Assembly (NCBI RefSeq): GCF_012516475.1
Contig: NZ_CP051217.1
Span: forward strand, 1,302,001 to 1,366,000
Length of the DNA: 64,000 nucleotides
From: Parasphingorhabdus halotolerans
GTDB lineage: Bacteria > Pseudomonadota > Alphaproteobacteria > Sphingomonadales > Sphingomonadaceae
Direction of reading: 5' to 3'
Shown here: positions 54,347-61,290 of the stretch, piece by piece
Numbering within the stretch: the first letter of the stretch is position 1
How the letters are laid out: each line of letters begins with the position of its first letter
Position numbers and translations under genes: made by a program
The notes under the pieces: generated by a model
The model's database searches: none
What the model saw: the letters and a program-made list of their open reading frames with translations, nothing else
Told to the model about the DNA's origin: nothing

Positions 54347-55246
54347 ATGGTTAGCACGAACGCCATCATTGAAGGTTTCTCCGCCTACCTGCGCGATGGT
54401 CGACGGCGTTCGGATCATACCGTCCGGGCCTATGTCACTACAGCGGAACGGTTCTGCGGATTTCTGATGGAGCATCTCGGCGGCAATGTCGGCGCGGCAG
54501 AGATAAAGGCACTCAAACAAGCAGATTTCCGCTCCTATCTCGCCTATCGCCGGGCGGATGGTCTGACCAACAACAGCGCCGCTCGAGAACTGTCAGCATT
54601 ACGCGCCTTCCTCAAACACGTCGGCGGAGACGAGACGCAGATACCCAAAATCAAAGGCCCCAAAGTCACCCGCGGCGTTCCCCGCCCCGCTTCGCCCGAC
54701 GACATCATCGCACTGGCGCAAGATACGCAGGACAGCGCCAGTGAAGACTGGATCGGCGCGCGCGATTGGGCGGTATTGTTGTTGCTCTATGGATCAGGCC
54801 TGCGGATCAGCGAGGCGCTGGATCTGACCGGCGATGCCCTGCCGCTGTCCGATGTGCTGCGCGTTACCGGCAAGCGTGGCAAGACACGTATCGTGCCTTT
54901 GCTCCCCAAGGTGCGCGTGGCGATTGAGCATTATATCGACCTCTGCCCTCATGTGATGGAGCCGGAGAAAGCGATATTTCGCGGCAAACGCGGCGGGCCG
55001 CTATCGCCCAACCTGATCCGCCGGGTTGTGCAACAAGCGCGGACCAAACTCGGCATTTCCGACAAGACCACGCCCCATGCCCTGCGCCACAGCTTTGCGA
55101 CGCATTTGCTAGCGGGCGGCGCCGATTTGCGAAGTTTGCAGGAATTACTGGGCCACGCGAGCCTGAGCTCGACGCAAGTTTATACGGCGGTCGATGCTGC
55201 GCATTTGCTGGATGTGTATAACAACGCGCATCCCAGGGCAGGTTGA
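54347..55246 (+). CDS. xerC: Tyrosine recombinase XerC
   Basis: 299 aa from ATG 54347. Catalytic residues are Arg153 (GSGLRISE), Lys176 (TGKRGKTR), His244 and Arg247 (HALRH), His270 (LLGH) and Tyr279 (TQVYTAV), with the usual N-terminal SAM-like domain to ~105. With XerD it resolves chromosome dimers at dif. Residues 282-297 (VDAAHLLDVYNNAH) are duplicated 640 bases downstream beyond a GIY-YIG gene, suggesting an insertion at the 3' end of xerC that kept the coding end intact. Confidence 0.94.
   Translation: MVSTNAIIEGFSAYLRDGRRRSDHTVRAYVTTAERFCGFLMEHLGGNVGAAEIKALKQADFRSYLAYRRADGLTNNSAARELSALRAFLKHVGGDETQIPKIKGPKVTRGVPRPASPDDIIALAQDTQDSASEDWIGARDWAVLLLLYGSGLRISEALDLTGDALPLSDVLRVTGKRGKTRIVPLLPKVRVAIEHYIDLCPHVMEPEKAIFRGKRGGPLSPNLIRRVVQQARTKLGISDKTTPHALRHSFATHLLAGGADLRSLQELLGHASLSSTQVYTAVDAAHLLDVYNNAHPRAG
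55189..55243 (+). repeat. xerC 3'-end direct repeat, copy 1 (within xerC)
   Basis: The end of xerC (GGTCGATGCTGCGCATTTGC...) recurs at 55836-55890 with 3 mismatches in the first 44 bases. The two copies bracket the GIY-YIG gene and three short palindromic repeats, as direct repeats left by an insertion would. Confidence 0.82.
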
Positions 55247-55280
55247 TTGAGGCCTAAACTGTCAATGCCAATCCCACTTT

Positions 55281-55308
55281 CGTCATTCCCGCGAAAGCGG
55301 GAACCCAG
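55281..55308. repeat. 28-bp palindromic repeat (CATTCCCGCGAAAGCGGGAA family), copy 1
   Basis: Core hairpin CCCGC-GAAA-GCGGG flanked by CGTCATT and AACCCAG. It lies 12 bases before the GIY-YIG ATG, in plus orientation; copy 2 downstream is inverted and copy 3 is direct. Confidence 0.9.
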
Positions 55309-55320
55309 TAAACGAAACGG

Positions 55321-55632
55321 ATGCCAAAAGCGTTTCAACCCACAGTCTATATCCTCGCATCGAAGAGAAACGGCACACTTTATGTTGGTGTTACATCCGA
55401 TCTGATGAAACGCATTTTCGAGCACCGCAATGGCACCTTTTCTGGTTTTACTAAACAATATGATGTTAAAACGCTGGTGTGGCTTGAACAGCACGCGACC
55501 ATGGAAAGCGCAATAATTCGTGAAAAACGCATCAAGCAGTGGAACCGGGCGTGGAAACTGGAATTGATCGAAAAGGATAATCCGGACTGGCGTGATCTGG
55601 CCGAAGAATTGGGCTTTGACGCGCTAGTGTGA
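55321..55632 (+). CDS. Small GIY-YIG nuclease family protein
   Basis: 103 aa, essentially one GIY-YIG domain: 'TVYILASKRNGTLYVGVTSDLMKRIFEHRNG' supplies the two Tyr and the catalytic Arg, and 'ESAIIREKRIKQWNR' supplies the metal-binding Glu. Stand-alone proteins of this class are nucleases of unclear role. It is embedded between two 28-bp palindromic repeats in opposite orientation (55281 and 55650) and between two copies of the xerC 3' end, so it may be part of a small mobile unit that uses the nuclease. Codon use is similar to the core genome. Confidence 0.92.
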   Translation: MPKAFQPTVYILASKRNGTLYVGVTSDLMKRIFEHRNGTFSGFTKQYDVKTLVWLEQHATMESAIIREKRIKQWNRAWKLELIEKDNPDWRDLAEELGFDALV

Positions 55633-55649
55633 ATGCGTTTTCTTTTAGA

Positions 55650-55677
55650 CTGGGTCCCCGCTTTCGCGGGGATGACG
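55650..55677. repeat. 28-bp palindromic repeat, copy 2 (inverted)
   Basis: CTGGGTCCCCGCTTTCGCGG..., the reverse complement of the copy at 55281 with 2 of 28 positions changed. Starts 18 bases after the GIY-YIG stop, so the two copies frame the gene as terminal inverted repeats would. Confidence 0.9.
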
Positions 55678-55716
55678 AAAATGGATACACTTCCAGCGCC
55701 GTCCTTCTGGCATCAC

Positions 55717-55744
55717 CGTCATTCCCGCGAACGCGGGAACCCAG
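55717..55744. repeat. 28-bp palindromic repeat, copy 3
   Basis: CGTCATTCCCGCGAACGCGG..., one mismatch to copy 1 and in the same orientation. Confidence 0.9.
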
Positions 55745-55758
55745 ATCGAGAGGGCGAC

Positions 55759-55824
55759 ATCCCTCACCGAGTGCGACTGGGTCCATTCGGACCAAGCCTT
55801 AGTTGCCTCTCCCTATGGGAGAGG
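55759..55824. repeat. Remnant of the CTCTCCC inverted-repeat element
   Basis: 'CCCTCACCGAGTGCGACT' followed by CCTCTCCCTATGGGAGAGG matches the right-hand half of the elements at 50491 and 54156. The left half is missing. Immediately before the second xerC-end copy. Confidence 0.7.
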
Positions 55825-55835
55825 ATTAGAGTGCT

Positions 55836-55890
55836 GGTCGATGCGGCTCATTTGCTGGATGTTTATAACAACGCGCATCTTTGGGCTGGG
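55836..55890 (+). repeat. xerC 3'-end direct repeat, copy 2
   Basis: Encodes VDAAHLLDVYNNAH in an open frame without a gene; see the copy at 55189. Marks the right edge of the GIY-YIG insertion. Confidence 0.82.
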
Positions 55891-55902
55891 CGATCTAACA
55901 CA

Positions 55903-56166
55903 CTAAGCTTCGTAAATTTTTCGTCTAGCAACCGCTTTTAGCTTCTCAAGATCTTCGATCAATTCATCTATGTGATGACAAAATTCCGTTGCATCTTCAG
56001 CATCACAAGTGAGGCAAATCACGCCATCCTTATCTTCGAATCCGTTGGGTTTGATCCATTCGCGGAGCCTGACGTGATATCCAGTGTAGGGATGGGTTCC
56101 ACATCCGTATTGAACCGGAAATAATTCAAAGACTTTTGTATCTTCCAATTTGTTAAAATCGACCAT
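55903..56166 (-). CDS. Small hypothetical protein downstream of gshB
   Basis: 87 aa from ATG 56166, which overlaps the gshB TGA (TGATG), so it is coupled to gshB; GTG 56169 is one codon upstream. 'YGCGTHPYTGYHVRLREWIKPNGF' and 'GVICLTCDAEDATEFCHHIDELIEDLEKLK' give Cys/His pairs (CLTC, CHH) that may bind metal, then a C-terminal amphipathic helix. No family recognised. Its right edge abuts the xerC-end duplication, so the C-terminus may have been changed by the insertion. Confidence 0.6.
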   Translation of the reverse strand: MVDFNKLEDTKVFELFPVQYGCGTHPYTGYHVRLREWIKPNGFEDKDGVICLTCDAEDATEFCHHIDELIEDLEKLKAVARRKIYEA

Positions 56167-57116
56167 CACCCCACCCTCGCTTCAATCGCATCCCAGATCA
56201 TCCCCGGCGTATCCGTGCCGTTGAAATTATCAATCGCGACAATTCCGGTCGGCGAGGTCACGTTGATCTCGGTCAGCCATTTGCCGCCGATCACGTCGAT
56301 GCCGACGAAGATCAGGCCGAGCCGTTTCAGGTCCGGCCCCATCGCTGCGCAGATTTCTTTTTCTCGGTCCGTTAGCACCGCCGGTTCGGCATAGCCGCCT
56401 TGCGCCAGGTTGCTGCGAAATTCGCCTTCGCCGGGTTTGCGGTTGATCGCGCCGGCCACTTCGCCGTCGATCAGCACGATGCGTTTGTCGCCTTCATGCA
56501 CTTCGGGAAGAAACGGCTGGACCATATGCGGCTCTGGCCATGTCTGGTTAAAAACCTCGAATAAAGCACTCAAATTGCTGCCATCTTCTGGCACAAGAAA
56601 AATCGCTTTGCCGCCATTGCCGTGCAGCGGTTTGACCACAATGCCGCCATGTTCGGCCTGAAAGGCGCGCACTTCGTCAAGGTCGCGGGTGATCAGCGTG
56701 GGCGGCATAAATTGCGCGTAGTCGAGCACATAGACCTTCTCCGGCGCATTACGAACGGAGACGGGATTGTTGACCACCAGAGTCTCGCCTTCGATGCGTT
56801 CCAGCAAATGCGTTGCGGTGATATAACCAACATGAAAGGGCGGATCCTGCCGCATCAGCACGACATCGACATCGCTGCCGAGGTCGAGCTTTACCGGATC
56901 GCCAAAGGTGAAATGGTCACCCTTGACCGGCCGCACCGTCACCGGACGGGCGGGCGTCGTCAGGCGGCCATTGGCGTGGAGCGTGAGGCCCTTTACATCG
57001 TAATGGAATATCTGGTGGCCGCGTTTCTGGGCGGAGAGCATCAAGGCAAAGCTGCTGTCGCCCGCGATATTCACGGTCTCCATCGGGTCCATTTGTACGG
57101 CGATTTTCAGGGTCAT
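56166..57116 (-). CDS. gshB: Glutathione synthetase
   Basis: 316 aa. ATP-grasp enzyme: 'KIAVQMDPMETVNIAGDSSFALMLSAQKRGH' N-terminus, 'GGIVVKPLHGNGGKAIFLV' nucleotide loop, 'EGDKRIVLIDGEVAGAINRKPGEGEFRSNLAQGGY' and the metal site 'GIDVIGGKWLTEINVTSPTG'. It adds glycine to gamma-glutamylcysteine. Part of the conserved LpoA/rsmI/yraN/gshB neighbourhood, here separated from yraN by a dispersed inverted repeat. Confidence 0.97.
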   Translation of the reverse strand: MTLKIAVQMDPMETVNIAGDSSFALMLSAQKRGHQIFHYDVKGLTLHANGRLTTPARPVTVRPVKGDHFTFGDPVKLDLGSDVDVVLMRQDPPFHVGYITATHLLERIEGETLVVNNPVSVRNAPEKVYVLDYAQFMPPTLITRDLDEVRAFQAEHGGIVVKPLHGNGGKAIFLVPEDGSNLSALFEVFNQTWPEPHMVQPFLPEVHEGDKRIVLIDGEVAGAINRKPGEGEFRSNLAQGGYAEPAVLTDREKEICAAMGPDLKRLGLIFVGIDVIGGKWLTEINVTSPTGIVAIDNFNGTDTPGMIWDAIEARVG

Positions 57117-57139
57117 TCGGGGTCCTTATCCAATCAGTT

Positions 57140-57221
57140 CGTCATTGCGAGCAAAGCGAAGCAATCCAGAGTTTCGCTCACCGCTCTGGATTGCTTCGTC
57201 GCTACGCTTCTCGCAATGACG
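57140..57221. repeat. Long inverted repeat (GTCATTGCGAGCAAAGCGAA family)
   Basis: Arms CGTCATTGCGAGCAAAGCGA.../...CGCTTCTCGCAATGACG enclose a second inverted pair GCAATCCAGAG / CTCTGGATTGC. 82 bases in all, between yraN and gshB. This sequence family is widespread in proteobacterial intergenic DNA as far as I recall. Confidence 0.88.
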
Positions 57222-57233
57222 ATGCAATATTGT

Positions 57234-57587
57234 TCAAAAACCGTGCCATACATTTACCAGATGGATAGGCTTGCGGCGCGGCGCAACCAAAATTACGTCG
57301 ATCCGCATATCTTCCCCTTTCGGGCAATATTCGGGATAGAGAATTTCCGCCGCCGCCGCGACCCGCGCGAGCCGTCTTTGGTCAATGCTGGTCTCCAGGT
57401 CTTCCATCTTGGTGCGGCCCTTCACTTCTATAAACGCCACCAGCCCGAAGCGCCTGGCGATTAAATCCACTTCGCCACGCGGCGTCCGCACCCGTTCCGC
57501 CAATATCCGCCAGCCGTGCATGCGCAGCCAGCGCGCTGCGGTCTTTTCTGCATGGCGGCCGCGCTTTTCTGCTGCTTCCCGTTTCAC
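57234..57587 (-). CDS. yraN: YraN family protein (UPF0102, putative endonuclease fold)
   Basis: 117 aa. The core 'RHAEKTAARWLRMHGWRILAERVRTPRGEVDLIARRFGLVAFIEVKGR' matches UPF0102, a restriction-endonuclease-like fold with E-x-D...E-x-K residues (GEVDLIA, FIEVKGR). The biochemical activity is unproven. It is the next gene after rsmI on the minus strand, the usual rsmI-yraN pair. Confidence 0.94.
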   Translation of the reverse strand: MKREAAEKRGRHAEKTAARWLRMHGWRILAERVRTPRGEVDLIARRFGLVAFIEVKGRTKMEDLETSIDQRRLARVAAAAEILYPEYCPKGEDMRIDVILVAPRRKPIHLVNVWHGF

Positions 57588-57624
57588 AACGCCATTACCG
57601 TTCGTCCTGAGAGTGGATCGCAGA

Positions 57625-58464
57625 TCACTTTTCCGCTTTCCAGCGGTTCGTCAGTTCGTAGAGTTCCTTGCGGTCGGCCCCAAATTTCCGCGCCACTTCT
57701 CCCGCCGCTTTGGATGCGGGCAAACGCTCCAGCGCCTCATGCAATGCCTGCTCGATATCCGCTGCACTGGCCGGGCCAGCCGCCTCCGGTGGGCCGATCA
57801 CCACCACAATCTCGCCCTTGGGCTTTTCGCTGGAATAGCGCTGGGCCAATTCGTCCAGAGATCCCGTCATCGTTTCTTCGAACTTCTTGGTAATTTCGCG
57901 AATAACGGCACCCCGCCGATTTCCCAAAACGCCTAGCGCATCAACCAGCATAGCGCCAAGGCGCGCGCCATTTTCATAAAAAACCAGGGTCGCTCTAATC
58001 GCGCTTAATTCTTCCAGCGTTTCGCGCCGCGCTTTGGTTCTATTGGCCAGAAACCCCTCAAACAGGAACCGGTCACTGGGTAATCCCGACAGTGTCAATG
58101 CAGCGATCACCGCGCTCGCGCCGGGAATCGTAGTCACATAAAGTTCTGACATTCGGGCATCGCGAACCAGTTTGTAGCCCGGATCAGAGACCAGCGGCGT
58201 ACCGGCATCGCTGACCAGTGCGACAATTTTACATCTAACAGCATCCAAAATTTTTGCGCGGTCATGCTCGCCCTTGTGGTCGTTATAGACGACCATTTTC
58301 GACTTTATTCCTATATGATTCAAAAGCTTGCCGGTCACTCTTGTATCTTCGACTAAAATAATATCCGCTTGTTCAAGGATATGCCGGGCGCGTTGCGACA
58401 AATCTCCGAGGTTGCCGATTGGGGTGGCAACGATATACAGACCGGGTTGCAATGGAGAGGACAT
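57625..58464 (-). CDS. rsmI: 16S rRNA (cytidine(1402)-2'-O)-methyltransferase
   Basis: 279 aa, tetrapyrrole-methylase fold: 'GLYIVATPIGNLGDLSQRARHILEQADIILVEDTRVTGKLL' and 'LVSDAGTPLVSDPGYKLVRDA' are diagnostic, with 'RFLFEGFLANRTKAR' and 'GEIVVVIGPP' later. It 2'-O-methylates C1402 in the P site of 16S rRNA. Start ATG 58464 lies only 9 bases from the divergent LpoA-like start, so their promoters and leaders overlap. Confidence 0.96.
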   Translation of the reverse strand: MSSPLQPGLYIVATPIGNLGDLSQRARHILEQADIILVEDTRVTGKLLNHIGIKSKMVVYNDHKGEHDRAKILDAVRCKIVALVSDAGTPLVSDPGYKLVRDARMSELYVTTIPGASAVIAALTLSGLPSDRFLFEGFLANRTKARRETLEELSAIRATLVFYENGARLGAMLVDALGVLGNRRGAVIREITKKFEETMTGSLDELAQRYSSEKPKGEIVVVIGPPEAAGPASAADIEQALHEALERLPASKAAGEVARKFGADRKELYELTNRWKAEK

Positions 58465-58473
58465 AAGCGGGTC

Positions 58474-59664
58474 ATGGCAGAAAAGATAAAACTAGAACAG
58501 AGCGAAACCAGACGGCGGAGTTTGCTCAAATGGGCGGGCGTGTCGTCCATCGTTTTTCTGGCGGGCTGCCAATCGATTGTGCCGCGCGGTGCCGAACCAC
58601 CGCCTCCGCCAACGGCGGCACCCACCCCCGCGCCGGTCACCGCCGGTATTCCGACCGACCAGACCCATCACAGGATTGCTCTGCTGGTTCCACTCTCGGG
58701 CAATAACGCCGGCGTGGGCCAGTCGCTGGCAAATGCCACAACGATGGCTTTACTGGATACCAAAGCGGAAAATATCCGTATGACCAGCTATGACACCGCC
58801 AAAGGCGTGACCGCCGCTGCCCAGCAGGCAATCCGGGACGGCAACAAGCTGATCATCGGGCCACTGCTGAGCGACAATGTTGTCGCGACTGCGAATATCG
58901 CGCGGCCAGCCGGCGTGCCGATTTTGAGCTTCTCCAATGATGCGGGCGCGGCAGGCAATAATGTATTCCTGCTCGGGCATATTCCCTCGCAATCGATCGA
59001 ACGTGTCATCGATTATTCCAAATCCAAAGGTATGACGCGATTTGCTGCGCTCGTTCCCAATGGCGTCTATGGCCAGCGGGCCTCCTCGACGCTGCTCCGC
59101 AAGGTCCGGGATGTTGGCGGCACGGTGGTTTCGGTCCAGACTTATAATCGCGATGCCAATTCGGTCGAGGCGGCGACGCGCAAGCTGGCGCAAAACGGTG
59201 ATTTTCAAGCGGTATTGATCGCAGATAACGGCGACATGGCGATCAAGGCGGCACCCTATATTCGCAAAAATGCGAGCAGCAGCGCGCAGATTCTGGGCAC
59301 AGATTTATGGAACACAAGCAGCAAACTGGCTGGCTCTGCGACCATGCGTGGTGCCTGGTTTGCGAGTGTTTCTGATGGCCTGTACCGGCAATATGCCGAC
59401 AAATACCGTGCCCGCTATGGCACCGCGCCGTTCCGGCTTTCAAGCTTGGGCTATGATTCGGTGCTGCTGACCGTGAAAGTCGCGCAAAACTGGAAAGTTG
59501 GCACGCCGTTCCCGATCAATCAACTGACGGACAAAGGCGGATTTATTGGGCTTGATGGCGTATTCCGGTTCATGCCAAACGGCATTTCCGAGCGTGCGCT
59601 GGAAGTGCAGGAAGTGCGGGCGGGAAGCTTTGGCGTGGTAGACCCTGCGCCTAAGGGGTTTTAG
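58474..59664 (+). CDS. Penicillin-binding protein activator (LpoA-like) lipoprotein
   Basis: 396 aa from ATG 58474; the frame open to 58369 overlaps rsmI. A twin-arginine-like signal (TRRRSLLKWAG) ends in the lipobox 'FLAGC', then a Pro-rich linker (PPPPPTAAPTPAP). The remainder is a type 1 periplasmic-binding-protein fold ('RIALLVPLSGNNAGVGQSLANATTMAL', 'KLIIGPLLSDNVVATANIA'), as in the C-terminal domain of LpoA, which activates PBP1A. Divergent from rsmI, the classic lpoA/rsmI arrangement. Confidence 0.9.
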   Translation: MAEKIKLEQSETRRRSLLKWAGVSSIVFLAGCQSIVPRGAEPPPPPTAAPTPAPVTAGIPTDQTHHRIALLVPLSGNNAGVGQSLANATTMALLDTKAENIRMTSYDTAKGVTAAAQQAIRDGNKLIIGPLLSDNVVATANIARPAGVPILSFSNDAGAAGNNVFLLGHIPSQSIERVIDYSKSKGMTRFAALVPNGVYGQRASSTLLRKVRDVGGTVVSVQTYNRDANSVEAATRKLAQNGDFQAVLIADNGDMAIKAAPYIRKNASSSAQILGTDLWNTSSKLAGSATMRGAWFASVSDGLYRQYADKYRARYGTAPFRLSSLGYDSVLLTVKVAQNWKVGTPFPINQLTDKGGFIGLDGVFRFMPNGISERALEVQEVRAGSFGVVDPAPKGF

Positions 59665-59673
59665 CGAAACAAT

Positions 59674-59747
59674 CGTCATCCTGGACTTGTTTCAGCATCT
59701 CATGCCGTAACCAGATCAACGCGATCCTGAAACAAGTTCAACATGAA
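59674..59747. repeat. Dispersed inverted repeat (CTGAAACAAGTTCAGGATGA family), copy 2
   Basis: Arms CGTCATCCTGGACTTGTTTC and ATCCTGAAACAAGTTCAACA are inverted with ~25 bases between. Located between the LpoA-like gene and the convergent transaldolase gene, where it may serve as a shared terminator. Confidence 0.83.
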
Positions 59748-59758
59748 AATAAGTTAAG

Positions 59759-60412
59759 TCAGCCGATATTCTGCCCGGTATCTTTCCAGTCCGCCAGAAA
59801 TCCTTCAATGCCCTTGTCCGTCAGCACATGCTTGAACAGACCGCGGATAACATTGGGCGGCATGGTCGCGACATCTGCGCCGATGCGCGCTGATTCCAGC
59901 ACGTGGATGGGATGGCGGATCGAGGCGACGAGAATTTCTGTTTCAAAGGCATAATTGTCATAGATCAGGCGGATATCATCAATCAGCTTCATGCCATCCA
60001 GGCCGTTGTCATCATGCCGGCCAACGAAAGGTGAGATAAACGAGGCACCAGCCTTCGCCGCCAGCAGCGCCTGATTAGCCGAGAAGCAAAGCGTGACATT
60101 GACCATCGTGCCCTCGCTGGCGAGCGCCTTGCAGGTCTTGAGACCGTCAATGGTCAGCGGCACCTTGATGCAGACATTGTTCGCGATTTTGCGCAGCACT
60201 TCGGCCTCTTTCATCATCGTCTCATGATCGAGCGCAACGACTTCGGCAGAAACCGGGCCGTCAGTGAGACCGCAAATTTCCTTAGTGACTTCCATGATAT
60301 CCCGACCCGATTTTTTGATCAGCGACGGGTTGGTGGTCACGCCATCGACCATACCTGTTGCGGCGAGATCGGCGATTTCGGCGGTATCGGCGGTATCAAC
60401 AAAGAATTTCAT
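59759..60412 (-). CDS. fsa: Fructose-6-phosphate aldolase / TalC-type transaldolase
   Basis: 217 aa from ATG 60412 ('[32 protein letters not shown]'), the usual FSA/TalC start; TTG 60427 is less likely. The Schiff-base Lys is in '[19 protein letters not shown]', followed by '[29 protein letters not shown]'. Small transaldolases of this clade act as transaldolase in the pentose phosphate route in many bacteria, and as FSA in others; sequence alone does not decide. Confidence 0.92.
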   Translation of the reverse strand: MKFFVDTADTAEIADLAATGMVDGVTTNPSLIKKSGRDIMEVTKEICGLTDGPVSAEVVALDHETMMKEAEVLRKIANNVCIKVPLTIDGLKTCKALASEGTMVNVTLCFSANQALLAAKAGASFISPFVGRHDDNGLDGMKLIDDIRLIYDNYAFETEILVASIRHPIHVLESARIGADVATMPPNVIRGLFKHVLTDKGIEGFLADWKDTGQNIG

Positions 60413-60536
60413 CGGATTGGACTCCAAGGTCTGACGATTTTGTGAGTTTCGCGAGTGGACTAACGCCTTTCACCGATCCGCGAAACAGCGAGACCAATTT
60501 ATCTGTGCAGAAACCTGTGGACAGGCTGGGGGAATT

Positions 60537-61214
60537 TTACTTCGTCAGCCCGAACACGGCAATCAGCAGCGGATCATTGGTCGCGCGAGGATTGGCGCGG
60601 ATGGCTTCTTCCTGCGCGCCAATCGAACGGAAGATTGCATCATTGGCCTTATTGGTAATATCGTTGCTGATGCTGCTGAAATCAACACCGGAAGCTTGCG
60701 AAAGCACCAGATTGATAATCTCGTTGTCAAACAGCTTCAGGCCATTACCCACGCCGGGCAACATCCGGTCCACCAGCGTATTGCCGAGCTGGCCTTGCAA
60801 AAGACGGGTTGCAGCGCGCGGGCCGCCGCTGATGATCGCGGCGGCATCGGCAATGCTCATATTGCGGATGGTGTCAGCGACTATCGGCGCGGCGAGTTCC
60901 GCACCTTTTTCCGCCGCGCGGTTGACCTGCTTGAGCAAACGGTCCTGAATCGGTTTGGAGCGCAGCAGCGCCGAGGCAATGCTGGTGACGCGGGAACCGC
61001 CAAGCGAATCCGGTACAGTGAGGCGCGCAACCTGACTGTCGAAGAAACCATTGGGTTGCAGCAATTCGGCGAACGCATTTTGTGATGAGATAGTAAGCAA
61101 TCGCTTGATCGCTTCGGTGAGGCTCAATCCCGGAAGGCTCGCACAGCCCGGCAAAGCAAGCAGACTGGCGGCAGCGCCGGTTACAAGAAAACTACGGCGA
61201 TCAATATGGTGCAT
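60537..61214 (-). CDS. DUF4197 domain-containing exported protein
   Basis: 225 aa from ATG 61214 ('MHHIDRRSFLVTGAAASLLALPGC'); the upstream part of the frame overlaps the priA leader. The signal combines twin Arg with a lipobox-like 'LPGC'. The mature part is DUF4197: 'LSLTEAIKRLLTISSQNAFAEL' and 'ITNKANDAIFRSIGAQEEAIRANPRATNDPLLIAVFG'. Function unknown; periplasmic or outer-membrane lipoprotein. Divergent from priA, with 76 bases between starts. Confidence 0.88.
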   Translation of the reverse strand: MHHIDRRSFLVTGAAASLLALPGCASLPGLSLTEAIKRLLTISSQNAFAELLQPNGFFDSQVARLTVPDSLGGSRVTSIASALLRSKPIQDRLLKQVNRAAEKGAELAAPIVADTIRNMSIADAAAIISGGPRAATRLLQGQLGNTLVDRMLPGVGNGLKLFDNEIINLVLSQASGVDFSSISNDITNKANDAIFRSIGAQEEAIRANPRATNDPLLIAVFGLTK

Positions 61215-61290
61215 GGTCCCACTTTCCAAATTCGTCTTACGTCGCATAGCAGTTGATGACGAAATCACAAACCGCACCTATACACGCCCA

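Noticed and set aside
55281..55744. CRISPR array suspected from repeated 28-mers
   Set aside because: Only three copies in mixed orientation with unequal spacing, each itself palindromic, and no cas genes.
55633..55941. 102-aa frame containing 'VPAFAGMTK' and 'HSRERGNP'
   Set aside because: These are translations of the 28-bp palindromic repeats and of the xerC-end copy, a well-known source of spurious proteins.
61051..61290. 80-codon extension upstream of priA
   Set aside because: Antisense to the DUF4197 signal region; PriA begins at the internal ATG.
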